Assembly (NCBI GenBank): GCA_023386795.1
Contig: JAEWJB010000084.1
Location: forward strand, 1 to 19,467
Direction of reading: 5' to 3'
DNA from: Pseudomonadota bacterium
GTDB taxonomy: Bacteria > Pseudomonadota > Gammaproteobacteria > Xanthomonadales > Xanthomonadaceae
DNA: 19,467 nucleotides
In this document: piece by piece, positions 1 to 7,223 of the stretch
Layout of the letters: each line of letters opens with the position of its first letter
Numbering within the stretch: the first letter of the stretch is position 1
Notes under the pieces: generated by a model
What the model saw: only the letters and a program-made list of their open reading frames with translations
Told to the model about the DNA's origin: nothing
Databases searched by the model: none
Made by a program: the position numbers and the translations under genes

Positions 1-3000
1 ATCGCGTCGCCGACGTTGTTCACCGTCTTGCCGCCCACGGTGTAGGTCGGGCCGGTGACCGAGCCATCCGGGTTGACCTTGGCACCACCGCCCAGTGCAT
101 CAGCCGTGGCTTTCTCCGCGTTGTACAACTGGCCGCCCGTCACCGCATCCTTAGAGTCCTTGGCGATCGCGCCGTCGGCCACGCCGGTGACCACCCGCTC
201 GCCTTCGGTACCCTTCAGGTCGACCTTCTTGCCATTGCTGTCCTTGCCGACGGTGATGTCGCGCGTCGTCGGATCCTGCTTGACCAGGCCATCGGCGCTA
301 GCGTTGTTGATCATGTCGCCCAGATTCGCGAGCGCGTCACCCACGTTGTTGGCCGTCTTGCCGCCCACGCTGTAGCTCGGCGCGGTGATCGAGCCGTCGG
401 CCGCCACGCCTGCACCGGCGCCCAGCGCGGAAGTGGCGCCCTTGAGCTGGGCGACGTTCACCGCGTCGGTGTCCTGCGTACCCTTGGCTACGTTCACCAC
501 CTGGCGCTGGTTGGTGGCCGAACCCACCGACACGGTGTTGGCACGGTCGGCAACCGAGGCATAACCCAGTGCGACCGACTCGACCTGCGGCGTCTTCGCA
601 CCCAGGCCAAGCGCGATCGAGCGATCACCCGAGGCGTTGGCACCCCGGCCGAATGCCGCCGTGCGATACCCCGAAGCCTCCGCCTTCTCGCCCACGGCCA
701 AGGACGTATCACCACTGGCCTTGGAGTTGCTGCCCATGGCGGTGGCGTAATTGCCGCTGGCTTCGGCGGCGGGACCGACCGCGACGCTGTGCGTGCCGGT
801 GGCCTCGGCATCCACTGCATCGGAATTGGCGCGGAAATACTTGATGCCGGCGCCACTGTTGATGTTGTTGATGGCGGTGGTGTTACCCCCCACGCGACCA
901 TCGAGATCGCCCAGGGCATCACCGACGTTGTTATAGGTCTTGCCACCCACGCCGTAGGCAGGCGCAGCGACCGAACCATCAACGGACACACCCGCACCGC
1001 CGCCGAATGCGGAGGTCATGCCCTTGAGCTGGGAGACATTCACCGCGTCGGTGTCCTGCGTACCCTTGGCCACGTTCACCACCTGGCGCTGGTTGGTGGC
1101 CGAACCCACCGACACCGTGTTGGCGCGGTCGGCGACCGAGGCATAACCCAGTGCGACCGACTCGACCTGCGACGTCGTCGCACCGAGGCCGAGCGCGATC
1201 GAGCGATCACCCGAGGCCTTGGCACCCCGGCCGAATGCCGCCGTGCGATACCCGGAAGCCTCCGCCTTCTCGCCTACGGCCAAGGACGTATCACCACTGG
1301 CCTTGGAGTTGCTGCCCATGGCGGTGGCGTAATTGCCGCTGGCTTCGGCGGCGGGACCGACCGCGACGCTGTGCGTGCCGGTGGCCTTGGCATCCACTGC
1401 ATCGGAATTGGCGCGGAAATACTTGATGCCGGCGCCGCTGTTGATGTTGTTGATGGCGGTGGTATTACCCACCACGCGACCATCGAGATCGCCCAGGGCA
1501 TCACCGACGTTGTTATAGGTCTTGCCACCCACGCCATAGGCCGGCGCGGTAACCGAACCATCGCCGGCCACGCCGGCACCGCCGCCGAATGCGGAGGTCA
1601 TGCCCTTGAGCTGGGAGACATTCACCGCGTCGGCGTCCTGCGTGCCCTTTGCCACGTTCACGACCTGGCGCTGGCTCCCGGCCGAACCCACCGACACGGT
1701 GTTGGCGCGGTCAGCCACCGCGCCGGCGCCCAGCGCCACGGAGGTGGCCGCGTTGGCGGTGGCGCCCGGACCCACGGCTACCGCACGCGCGGCCGCCGCG
1801 CTGGTGGAGGCGCGGTCGCCGATGGCCAGCGAGGTATCTCCGGCGGTCTTCGCGTTGCCGCCGATCGCCTGGGAATAGCCGTTTTCAGCAATGGCATTCG
1901 GGCCGATCGCAACGGAGTCCGCCCCCTTCGCCGCCGAATCAGGCTGGCTGGAGTTGGCATGGAAATACTTGATGCCGGCGCCGCCGTTGATGTTGTTGAT
2001 GGCGGTGGTGTTGCCCGCCACGCGACCATCCAGGTTGCCCAGTGCATCGCCGACATTGTTGTACGTCTTGCCGCCCACGCCATAGGTCGGCGCGGCAACC
2101 GAACCGTCGCCGGCCACGCCGGCGCCACCCCCCAGGGCAGAGGTCACACCCTTGAGCTGGGACACGTTCACCGCATCGGTGTCCTGCGTGCCCTTGGCCA
2201 TGTTCACGACCTGGCGCTGGCTACCGGTCGTGCCGACCGATACGGTGTTGGCGCGATCAGCCACCGAGCCGGCGCCCAGCGCCACCGAGGTGGCCGCATT
2301 GGCGGTGGCACCCGCACCCATGGCGACGGCACGCGAAGCCGCGCTACCTGTGGTGGCGCGGTCACCGATGGCCACCGAGGTATCGCCGGACGTCTTTGCG
2401 TTGCCGCCCAGCGCCTGGGAATAGCCGCCTTCTGCCACGGCGTTCGGGCCGATGGCGACCGATTCGCCCCCCTTGGCCTCCGAGTCGGCCGCACCGGAAT
2501 TCGCGTGGAAGTATTTGATGCCGCCGCCATTGGCAATATTGGCCAGATCGCCTGCGACCTTGTTCACCTGGCCCACGGTCGCGGCATCGCCGTCCGCTTC
2601 ACCCGGCTTGAGGTTGTTGATGGTGTTGCCCTGCATGTCGATGCCGCCCCAGAAGGTGGCCGGCTTCCAGACATCGAGGTAGCCACCGATGGCGATGGAA
2701 TCTTCGCCACGCAACGTCCTCTGAGAGGAGTACATGACGATGTTGTTGCCCGGATCGCCCACCCCGCTGAGGCCGGTCCCGGCTTGCGGATGGCAATTTG
2801 CATCGTTTTCGATGCTGAAGATTGCATTGCGGTCGTCGGCATCGGACTCGCACGTCGTGCCGCCGACAGCCTGGCGCGTGATGCCCACGATCGCCTGCGC
2901 CTCCGGCGGAACCGCCAGGATCGCGATGATCGCCGAAGCCAGCGCGGTGGTCAGCACCTGCGCGTTGGCGGGGGTACGGCTGCTGCCACCCACGGATCGG

Positions 3001-3071
3001 GTCGCCAGTTCCGAGGCGACGACGGGGGCCCGCAGCGAGCGGTTCCATACCAAGCGATAAATCTTGTTCAT
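1..3071 (-). CDS. Trimeric autotransporter adhesin (YadA/Hia-like), N-terminal part, truncated by window edge
   Basis: The minus strand is open from an ATG at 3071 to the left edge (about 1023 codons), so the C-terminal stalk and membrane anchor lie outside. Residues 1-24 (MNKIYRLVWNRSLRAPVVAS...) match the extended signal peptide region of type V autotransporters. A hydrophobic stretch at about 39-55 and an AQA site near 58-60 complete the signal. The passenger carries YadA-type head motifs (SVAIGPNA, SLAVGEKA, TAMGSNSKASG), neck motifs (QRQVVNVAKGTQDTDAVNVSQL) and recurring GGKTYNNVGDAL and INNINSGAGIKYF segments. These form four successive blocks, then a stalk-like segment (DITVGKDSNGKKVDLKG). 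By family knowledge the protein trimerises on the outer surface and mediates adhesion, autoaggregation or biofilm. Two cysteines (74, 93) near the mature N terminus are unusual for this family. The start rests on ESPR homology; the ribosome site is weak. Ligand unknown. Confidence 0.93.
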   Translation of the reverse strand, partial: MNKIYRLVWNRSLRAPVVASELATRSVGGSSRTPANAQVLTTALASAIIAILAVPPEAQAIVGITRQAVGGTTCESDADDRNAIFSIENDANCHPQAGTGLSGVGDPGNNIVMYSSQRTLRGEDSIAIGGYLDVWKPATFWGGIDMQGNTINNLKPGEADGDAATVGQVNKVAGDLANIANGGGIKYFHANSGAADSEAKGGESVAIGPNAVAEGGYSQALGGNAKTSGDTSVAIGDRATTGSAASRAVAMGAGATANAATSVALGAGSVADRANTVSVGTTGSQRQVVNMAKGTQDTDAVNVSQLKGVTSALGGGAGVAGDGSVAAPTYGVGGKTYNNVGDALGNLDGRVAGNTTAINNINGGAGIKYFHANSSQPDSAAKGADSVAIGPNAIAENGYSQAIGGNAKTAGDTSLAIGDRASTSAAAARAVAVGPGATANAATSVALGAGAVADRANTVSVGSAGSQRQVVNVAKGTQDADAVNVSQLKGMTSAFGGGAGVAGDGSVTAPAYGVGGKTYNNVGDALGDLDGRVVGNTTAINNINSGAGIKYFRANSDAVDAKATGTHSVAVGPAAEASGNYATAMGSNSKASGDTSLAVGEKAEASGYRTAAFGRGAKASGDRSIALGLGATTSQVESVALGYASVADRANTVSVGSATNQRQVVNVAKGTQDTDAVNVSQLKGMTSAFGGGAGVSVDGSVAAPAYGVGGKTYNNVGDALGDLDGRVGGNTTAINNINSGAGIKYFRANSDAVDAEATGTHSVAVGPAAEASGNYATAMGSNSKASGDTSLAVGEKAEASGYRTAAFGRGANASGDRSIALGLGAKTPQVESVALGYASVADRANTVSVGSATNQRQVVNVAKGTQDTDAVNVAQLKGATSALGAGAGVAADGSITAPSYSVGGKTANNVGDALANLGDMINNASADGLVKQDPTTRDITVGKDSNGKKVDLKGTEGERVVTGVADGAIAKDSKDAVTGGQLYNAEKATADALGGGAKVNPDGSVTGPTYTVGGKTVNNVGDA
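357..1520 (-). repeat. Two tandem 582-bp near-identical repeats inside the adhesin gene
   Basis: Units 357-938 and 939-1520 are in phase (194 codons each) and line up without gaps: landmark strings such as the TTGCCGCCCACG/TTGCCACCCACG block recur exactly 582 bp apart. From GAGIKYF through the neck the two protein copies differ at only four places that I could find (K/E, K/N, T/K, S/P) over roughly 140 residues. They diverge more after the neck. This points to recent duplication or gene conversion between copies. Confidence 0.9.
1521..2540 (-). repeat. Two older, diverged adhesin repeat units (head/neck)
   Basis: Unit 1521-2066 is 546 bp (182 codons), 12 codons shorter than the neighbouring 582-bp units because it carries one fewer head-strand motif. 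The first unit, about 2067-2540, is of the same short type (NGGGIKYFHANS, SVAIGPNAVAEGGYSQALGG, then SGDTSVAIGDRA). These two resemble each other more than they resemble the long units. The gene therefore holds two sub-families of the same building block. Confidence 0.85.
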
Positions 3072-3510
3072 TCGAGAAGCCACCGGTTGAGAAGGTGGCG
3101 GAATGATCTGAATCGCCTCTTTGGGGATATATGAGAAAAATCGCACCTAAGCGCGCAGGCCCGCCGGGCGGCCAGCGGACGTGGCGCGAACCCCACCGGT
3201 GCCACCGAAAAAATCCTTTGCAGAACAAACAATTGCAAGCCTTGAAAGGCAGTTTGATCCGCGCGTGCCCGCCTGCCGCGTGTCAAGCAAAACTTTGACG
3301 CAATCGTGTTGGTTCAGCGATTCTTGAGAAATTTCCAATGCGCCGCGAAGACTCGTTGAAAGTGAATCTGTGGAACTGCGCACTGCCATTCAGCGCCAGC
3401 TGCCGAAGGAGACGCAGCGGGCATCGCGAGGGCGTGGACCGCGCCTCTCGCGCGTGCCGGCTGGCATGTCGTGCCCGTGGCAGTTCCGATCGCGTAACCT
3501 TGCAGCCCTG
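3072..3510. other. Divergent intergenic region between adhesin and HipA-like gene
   Basis: No convincing gene is seen in these 439 bp. Features visible are an AT-rich tract at about 3119-3150 and an inverted repeat GCCACC (3079-3084)/GGTGGC (3094-3099) just upstream of the adhesin start. A strong hairpin lies at 3425-3434/3442-3452, with a seven-base loop and one bulged T, about 60 bp before the kinase start. Possible but weak promoter elements are TTGACG at 3295-3300 with GATTCT 18 bp later (plus strand) and TATATC at 3131-3126 (minus strand, no good -35). Both genes must be expressed from here, but I cannot fix a promoter. Confidence 0.5.
3079..3099 (-). promoter_or_regulatory. Hairpin covering the probable ribosome binding site of the adhesin mRNA
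   Basis: On the minus strand the leader reads GCCACC, a nine-base loop, GGTGGC, then seven bases and the ATG. GGTGG is the only Shine-Dalgarno-like sequence at the right distance and it forms the 3' arm of the stem. The structure could limit translation initiation. The stem is only 6 bp, so it may be incidental. Confidence 0.35.
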
Positions 3511-4305
3511 ATGACGACCCCACCTGCCCTGCGCACCGTCCATGCGACCCGCTACGTCACGCCCCTGCGCGAGGGCGGCTCGCTTCCTGCCGTGATCGAG
3601 GCCGATGACGACGGCCTGTACGTGATGAAGTTCCGTGGCGCCGGCCAGGGGCCCAAGGCGCTGGTCGCCGAGCTGATTTCCGGTGAGCTGGCGCGCGTGC
3701 TCGGGCTGCCGATGCCCGAACTGGTCTTCGCCGAGTTGGACCGCGAGTTCGCGCGTACCGAGCCGGACCCGGAGATTCAGGACCTGATCCGCGCCAGCGA
3801 AGGGCTCAACCTCGCCATCGACTATCTGCCCGGGGCAATCAACTACGACCCGGCGGCCATGCGGCCGGATGCGGGACTGGCCTCGCGCATCGTCTGGTTC
3901 GATGCCTGCATCTCCAACGTGGACCGCACCACGCGCAACACCAACCTGATGGTGTGGCACGGCAAGCTCTACCTGATCGACCATGGCGCCTCGCTCTACT
4001 TCCATCATGACTGGGCCAGCGCGGGCGACGCCGCCGCCAAGCCGTTCGCGATGATCCGCGACCACGTGCTGCTGCCGTTCGCCACCGACATTGCCGCCGC
4101 AGACGCCGAACTGGCACCGAAGCTGGACGTGGACACACTGCGCGCCATCGTCGCGCAGGTACCGGAAGCATGGCTGCTGCCGGATCCGGCCTTCGCCGAC
4201 GTGCAATCGCAGCGCCAGGCCTACGTCGACCACCTGCAGCAACGCCTGGCCCAGCGCCGGGCCTTCGTCGAGGAGGCGCTCCGTGCCCACGCCGCACACG
4301 TATGA
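3511..4305 (+). CDS. HipA-like kinase (HipA_2 type family), standalone
   Basis: The protein has 264 residues and looks like a shortened kinase of the HipA superfamily, lacking the N-terminal HipA subdomain and well below the usual ~400-440 residues. Seen motifs: GLYVMKF with the putative ATP-binding Lys40; a following helix AELISGELARVLGLPMPE containing Glu54; the catalytic-loop-like WFDACISNVDRTTRNTNLM with Asp138, Asn143 and Asn145; and LIDHGA with Asp157 in the metal-binding (DFG-like) position. The residues needed for phosphotransfer therefore appear present. The start MTTPPALRTVHATRY is chosen because conserved-looking sequence begins right after it; the frame is open upstream to 3370 but that stretch looks non-conserved. 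Shine-Dalgarno is poor. Its 3' end overlaps the DUF3037 gene, so the two are almost certainly one operon. The substrate is unknown, and a toxin role is only an analogy with HipA. Confidence 0.85.
   Translation: MTTPPALRTVHATRYVTPLREGGSLPAVIEADDDGLYVMKFRGAGQGPKALVAELISGELARVLGLPMPELVFAELDREFARTEPDPEIQDLIRASEGLNLAIDYLPGAINYDPAAMRPDAGLASRIVWFDACISNVDRTTRNTNLMVWHGKLYLIDHGASLYFHHDWASAGDAAAKPFAMIRDHVLLPFATDIAAADAELAPKLDVDTLRAIVAQVPEAWLLPDPAFADVQSQRQAYVDHLQQRLAQRRAFVEEALRAHAAHV
4271..4276 (+). promoter_or_regulatory. Ribosome binding site that decides the DUF3037 start
   Basis: A perfect AGGAGG lies within the kinase coding sequence, six bases before GTG 4283. The frame is open further upstream, but no other start has such a site, so this one sets the N terminus. 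Confidence 0.8.
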
Positions 4306-4675
4306 CTACGCGGTCATCCGCGTGGTGCCGCGGGTGGAGCGCGAGGAGTTCATCAACGTCGGGGTCATCGTGTCGTGCCCCACCGCGCGCCATCTGGAGG
4401 CCCGCATCGAGCTGGACGAAGCGCGCGTGCGCGCATTCGCCCCGTTCCTGGACATCGAGGCGCTGCGGCCTTATCTGGACGCCATCGTGGCGATCTGCAA
4501 TGGCGATGCAAACGCCGGCCCCATCGCCGCGCTGCCAGCGCGCGCACGCTTCCATTGGCTGACCGCCAAGCGCAGTTCCATCGTGCAGGTTTCGCCAGCG
4601 CACGTGGGCCGCACCACGCAGCCCGAGCGCGTGGTGGAGCACCTCATGCAACGCATGGTGCGGCTGCCGGACTGA
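4283..4675 (+). CDS. DUF3037 domain protein, partner of the HipA-like kinase
   Basis: The product has 130 residues and starts with GTG at 4283. The start is fixed by AGGAGG at 4271-4276, six bases upstream and inside the 3' end of the kinase gene; the two genes overlap by 23 bp. The conserved-looking segment YDYAVIRVVPRVEREEFINVGVIV near the N terminus is the hallmark of DUF3037, and the length matches that small family. No signal peptide, membrane segment or HTH is visible, so it should be cytosolic and is not an obvious DNA-binding antitoxin. Overlap with a strong internal ribosome site suggests coupled, possibly higher, synthesis than the kinase, as expected for a partner or regulator. Function unknown; I infer a kinase-partner role from gene order only. 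Confidence 0.85.
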   Translation: MPTPHTYDYAVIRVVPRVEREEFINVGVIVSCPTARHLEARIELDEARVRAFAPFLDIEALRPYLDAIVAICNGDANAGPIAALPARARFHWLTAKRSSIVQVSPAHVGRTTQPERVVEHLMQRMVRLPD

Positions 4676-4679
4676 CCCG

Positions 4680-4697
4680 CCGCTCCCGCGGGAGCGG
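4680..4697. terminator. Perfect 18-bp palindrome between convergent genes (bidirectional terminator or REP-like element)
   Basis: CCGCTCCCGCGGGAGCGG is fully self-complementary and sits 4 bp after the DUF3037 stop and 23 bp after the end of the converging mannosidase gene. There is no T-tract. The sequence continues GGGAGCGGCTTCAGCTGCAA, which resembles intergenic repeats common in Xanthomonas, Stenotrophomonas and Pseudomonas genomes, so it may be a degenerate REP-like copy rather than a classical terminator. Confidence 0.55.
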
Positions 4698-4720
4698 CTT
4701 CAGCTGCAACCTCCCGTCCG

Positions 4721-7105
4721 TCACCCCTCCCGGCCGAACGAAGGCGGGAGCTCACCCACGCCCCACTGCTCGTTCGCCGCTGCCCCCAGCGTGAACTCCA
4801 GCGTGCCCCCATGGCGGATGAAATCGGCCGGGAGCCAAGTCTTCGACGTGGCTTTCCCGTCCACGCGCAGGGACTGCACGTAGGGCGCTTCCATCGCCGC
4901 GCCCGGGGCATCGATCTCGATCTTCGCCCCGGGCCGCTGGATCACCGCGCGCGGGAACAACGGGCTGCCGACGACCAGTTCGGCCCGCCCCGGATACACC
5001 GGATACAGTCCCAGCGCAGACCAGACGTACCACGAGGACATCTGCCCGAGGTCGTCGTTGCCGGAGATGCCTTCGGGCGTGTTGGTCCAGATCTGCTTCA
5101 TCGCCGCGCGTAAGGTGGCCTGCGTCTTCCATGGCTGGCCGACGAAGTGGTAGAGCCACGGTGCGGCGATCGACGGCTCGTTGTCGAGTTCGGCATGCAG
5201 CGGGCCGGACTTGGTCACCGCCCAGCTGCCATCCGGGTTGCGGAAGAATGCGTCCAGCCGTTGCGCGGTCTTCTGCGGGCCGCCGAGCAATGCGACCAGG
5301 CCGGCCGGATCGAACGGCACCATCCACAGGTACTGCGCGCCGCTGCCTTCCACGAATTCCTCGTCGGAGGCCGGATCGAACGCCGGCCAACTGCCATCGG
5401 CATTGCGTGGCTGCAGATAGCCTCCCTGCGCGGTGGCTTGCGGATTGAACAGGTGACGCCAACCGCCGGACCGCATGCGGAATTGCCTCGCGCCGGCCTT
5501 GTCACCTGCGGCCAGCGCCAGCTCGGCAAGCCCGAAATCGGCCGCGGCCAGCTCCAGCGTGTCCGAAGCCGAGCCCCATCCGGGCGCGCCCACCGGCATG
5601 TAGCCCAGGCGCAGCCACGCATCCAGCCCGGGGCGCTGGCCGACACACAACACCGGACAGCCCTTGCGGCTGAGGTCCTTCTCCGTCGGCACCGTGGCCG
5701 CGCGCTTGAGCGAGGCGTAGGCCCGCTGCAGATCGAAACCGCGGCCGCCGAATGCGTGGATGGCCGCCAGGGAAGGCGGCGATGGATCACCGTTCATCAC
5801 CCCGGTGGCGCCGGTCAGGTGGGTCCAACGATCCCACACGCCGCCGTTCTGATCGGCCTGGTTGAGCAGCGACTGCGCGATATCCGAACCCACCTGCGGC
5901 TGCAGCAGCGTGACCAGCTGCAACTGCGAGCGGTAGACGTCCCAGCCCGAATAATTGGCGTACTGCGCCAGCTGCCCCCGCGACAAACGATGCACCGCAC
6001 CGTCAAACCCGCGATAGCGCCCATCGGCGTCGCTGTAGAGGTTGGGGGCAAGCATCGCGTGGTAGAGCGCGGTGTAGAACACTGTGCGCTCGTCCGGCGT
6101 GCCGCCTTCCACGTGGATGCGACCCAGCAGCGCGTTCCAGGCCGCTCGGGCGGCCCCCTGCACTGTTTCCAGGGCGGTGCCGGCGGGTGCTTCCTTCAAC
6201 AGGTTCGCGCGTGCACCGGCTTCATCCACATACGAGACGCCGACCTGCACGTTGACCGTGCTGCCTTCGGGGAACGTGATCCAGCCTCCGGCACCCTTGC
6301 CCGCTGGCGGATGCCCGCGCGTGCCGTAGGTGGTGCCGCCCTCGCCGTCGCGTGCGCCCGCGTGCACCTGGTCGTCCCGCCAGGTGCCACCCACCTGGAA
6401 GGGTTGGTCGAACCGGGCGACGAAATGCAGCGTGTAATAACTTTCGCGGCGGTCTTCGGCGAGATAGCCGCAGAAGTTGCCGCTCGTCACCGACCCACTG
6501 ACCGTACGCGTGGCCGGGTCGATATGGAGGGTCGAGCCGCTGCTGCCCACCTGGCTGTCAGAGGTGCGCAGCAGCAGATTGGCCGGCTTGTCGGCAGGAA
6601 AAGCGAAGCGGCCGGCGGCAGTGCGTTCGGTGGCGCCGAGCGAGACAACCACGCCATTGTCGAGCGTGAGGCGGTACGCGCCCGGGCTGGCCTGCTCCTG
6701 ACCATGATCGAGCACGCTGGCATACATCAGGCCTGCCTCCACCGACGCCGGCGAGGTGGTCACCGGCACCGTGACAGGCATCAGCGGTATGTCGCCACCT
6801 GCGCCCGTGCAGCCGCTACCGGAAACGCGTGTCAGGCTGAAACCGCGCACGCCGTTGGCGCGCCACTCGTAGCCGCCCGGTGCCGCGATCGGAAAGCGCT
6901 TGCCGGGAAGCGGCGTCTGCTCAGGGCTGAAAGCGACCATGCCAAAGGGCATCGTCGCGCCGGGATAGACATTGCCCCCGTTGGTGGTGCCGATGAACGG
7001 GTTGACCTCTGCGGCGAGGTCCCCACCGGTCTGGGGTGCTTTCGCCTGGGAAGCGCCGGTGGCCAGCAGCACGCAGCCGACCAGCAGGAAGGGACGAACG
7101 ATCAT
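4721..7105 (-). CDS. GH92 family alpha-mannosidase, exported
   Basis: The 794-residue protein has the hallmarks of glycoside hydrolase family 92, calcium-dependent exo-alpha-mannosidases. After a signal peptide (hydrophobic 5-17, cleavage likely after ASQA at 21) comes VNPFIGTTNGGNVYPGATMPFGM (35-56), then the catalytic (alpha/alpha)6 part: SGWDVYRSQ (386-394), VEGSGAQYLW (585-594) with Glu586 as probable general acid, and GNDDLGQMSSWYVWSALG (682-699) with Asp684/Asp685 as probable base. The length is typical. The start ATG 7105 follows AGGGAG at six-base spacing; an in-frame TTG 51 bp upstream is rejected because it would bury the signal peptide. An LVGC motif at 8-11 resembles a lipobox but lies too early in the hydrophobic core. 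It probably trims terminal mannose from host or environmental glycans in the periplasm or outside. Linkage specificity cannot be read from sequence. It stands alone, with its own upstream region. Confidence 0.93.
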   Translation of the reverse strand: MIVRPFLLVGCVLLATGASQAKAPQTGGDLAAEVNPFIGTTNGGNVYPGATMPFGMVAFSPEQTPLPGKRFPIAAPGGYEWRANGVRGFSLTRVSGSGCTGAGGDIPLMPVTVPVTTSPASVEAGLMYASVLDHGQEQASPGAYRLTLDNGVVVSLGATERTAAGRFAFPADKPANLLLRTSDSQVGSSGSTLHIDPATRTVSGSVTSGNFCGYLAEDRRESYYTLHFVARFDQPFQVGGTWRDDQVHAGARDGEGGTTYGTRGHPPAGKGAGGWITFPEGSTVNVQVGVSYVDEAGARANLLKEAPAGTALETVQGAARAAWNALLGRIHVEGGTPDERTVFYTALYHAMLAPNLYSDADGRYRGFDGAVHRLSRGQLAQYANYSGWDVYRSQLQLVTLLQPQVGSDIAQSLLNQADQNGGVWDRWTHLTGATGVMNGDPSPPSLAAIHAFGGRGFDLQRAYASLKRAATVPTEKDLSRKGCPVLCVGQRPGLDAWLRLGYMPVGAPGWGSASDTLELAAADFGLAELALAAGDKAGARQFRMRSGGWRHLFNPQATAQGGYLQPRNADGSWPAFDPASDEEFVEGSGAQYLWMVPFDPAGLVALLGGPQKTAQRLDAFFRNPDGSWAVTKSGPLHAELDNEPSIAAPWLYHFVGQPWKTQATLRAAMKQIWTNTPEGISGNDDLGQMSSWYVWSALGLYPVYPGRAELVVGSPLFPRAVIQRPGAKIEIDAPGAAMEAPYVQSLRVDGKATSKTWLPADFIRHGGTLEFTLGAAANEQWGVGELPPSFGREG

Positions 7106-7142
7106 CGGGTACTCCCTCTGAATGACCCCCCATGATGGCCAT

Positions 7143-7156
7143 TTGGATCGTTCCAA
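7143..7156. promoter_or_regulatory. Candidate LacI-family-type operator upstream of the GH92 gene
   Basis: TTGGATCGTTCCAA is an imperfect 14-bp palindrome centred on CG, the arrangement typical of LacI-family sugar regulators, and lies 38 bp upstream of the mannosidase start. One symmetric pair is mismatched (T/T beside the centre). No regulator gene is present in the window, so this is a suggestion only. Confidence 0.3.
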
Positions 7157-7186
7157 TGCATGGGACAGAAGTCCCGGTCGGGGTGT

Positions 7187-7212
7187 CCGGATGCGGGTTC
7201 TCCCGCATCCGG
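7187..7212 (-). terminator. Strong hairpin downstream of the PQQ dehydrogenase
   Basis: An 11-bp perfect stem (CCGGATGCGGG/CCCGCATCCGG) with a TTCT loop begins 11 bp after the dehydrogenase stop at 7224. There is no good T-tract after the hairpin on the minus strand, so it is either a weak intrinsic terminator or an mRNA 3'-end stabiliser. It isolates this gene from the mannosidase. Confidence 0.6.
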
Positions 7213-7223
7213 CGTTTCGGCCC

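Noticed and set aside
357..2540. Regular repeats considered as a CRISPR or satellite array
   Set aside because: The period is 546-582 bp and the sequence is coding throughout in a single frame; there are no short repeats with unique spacers.
789..3134. Long plus-strand open frame (781 codons) opposite the adhesin gene
   Set aside because: It is the antisense of repeat-rich adhesin sequence; the product is a His/Gly/Arg/Ala-rich repeat without recognisable domain, while the minus frame has ESPR and YadA motifs.
3370..3510. N-terminal 47-codon extension of the HipA-like kinase from GTG 3370
   Set aside because: The stretch is Arg-rich, contains a strong hairpin and shows no conserved-looking sequence; family-like sequence begins at MTTPPALRTV.
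3283..4299. 338-codon minus-strand frame opposite the HipA-like kinase
   Set aside because: Shadow of the plus-strand gene, which has kinase motifs and a linked downstream gene.
7072..7105. Lipoprotein signal (LVGC) on the GH92 protein
   Set aside because: The cysteine is at residue 11, leaving too short a hydrophobic segment; a standard AxA-type site after residue 21 fits better.
5147..7135. 662-codon plus-strand frame opposite the GH92 gene
   Set aside because: Antisense of a complete GH92 catalytic domain; no domain of its own.
7103..7156. TTG 7156 as start of the GH92 gene
   Set aside because: It would put 17 extra residues before the signal peptide, whereas ATG 7105 has AGGGAG at ideal distance.
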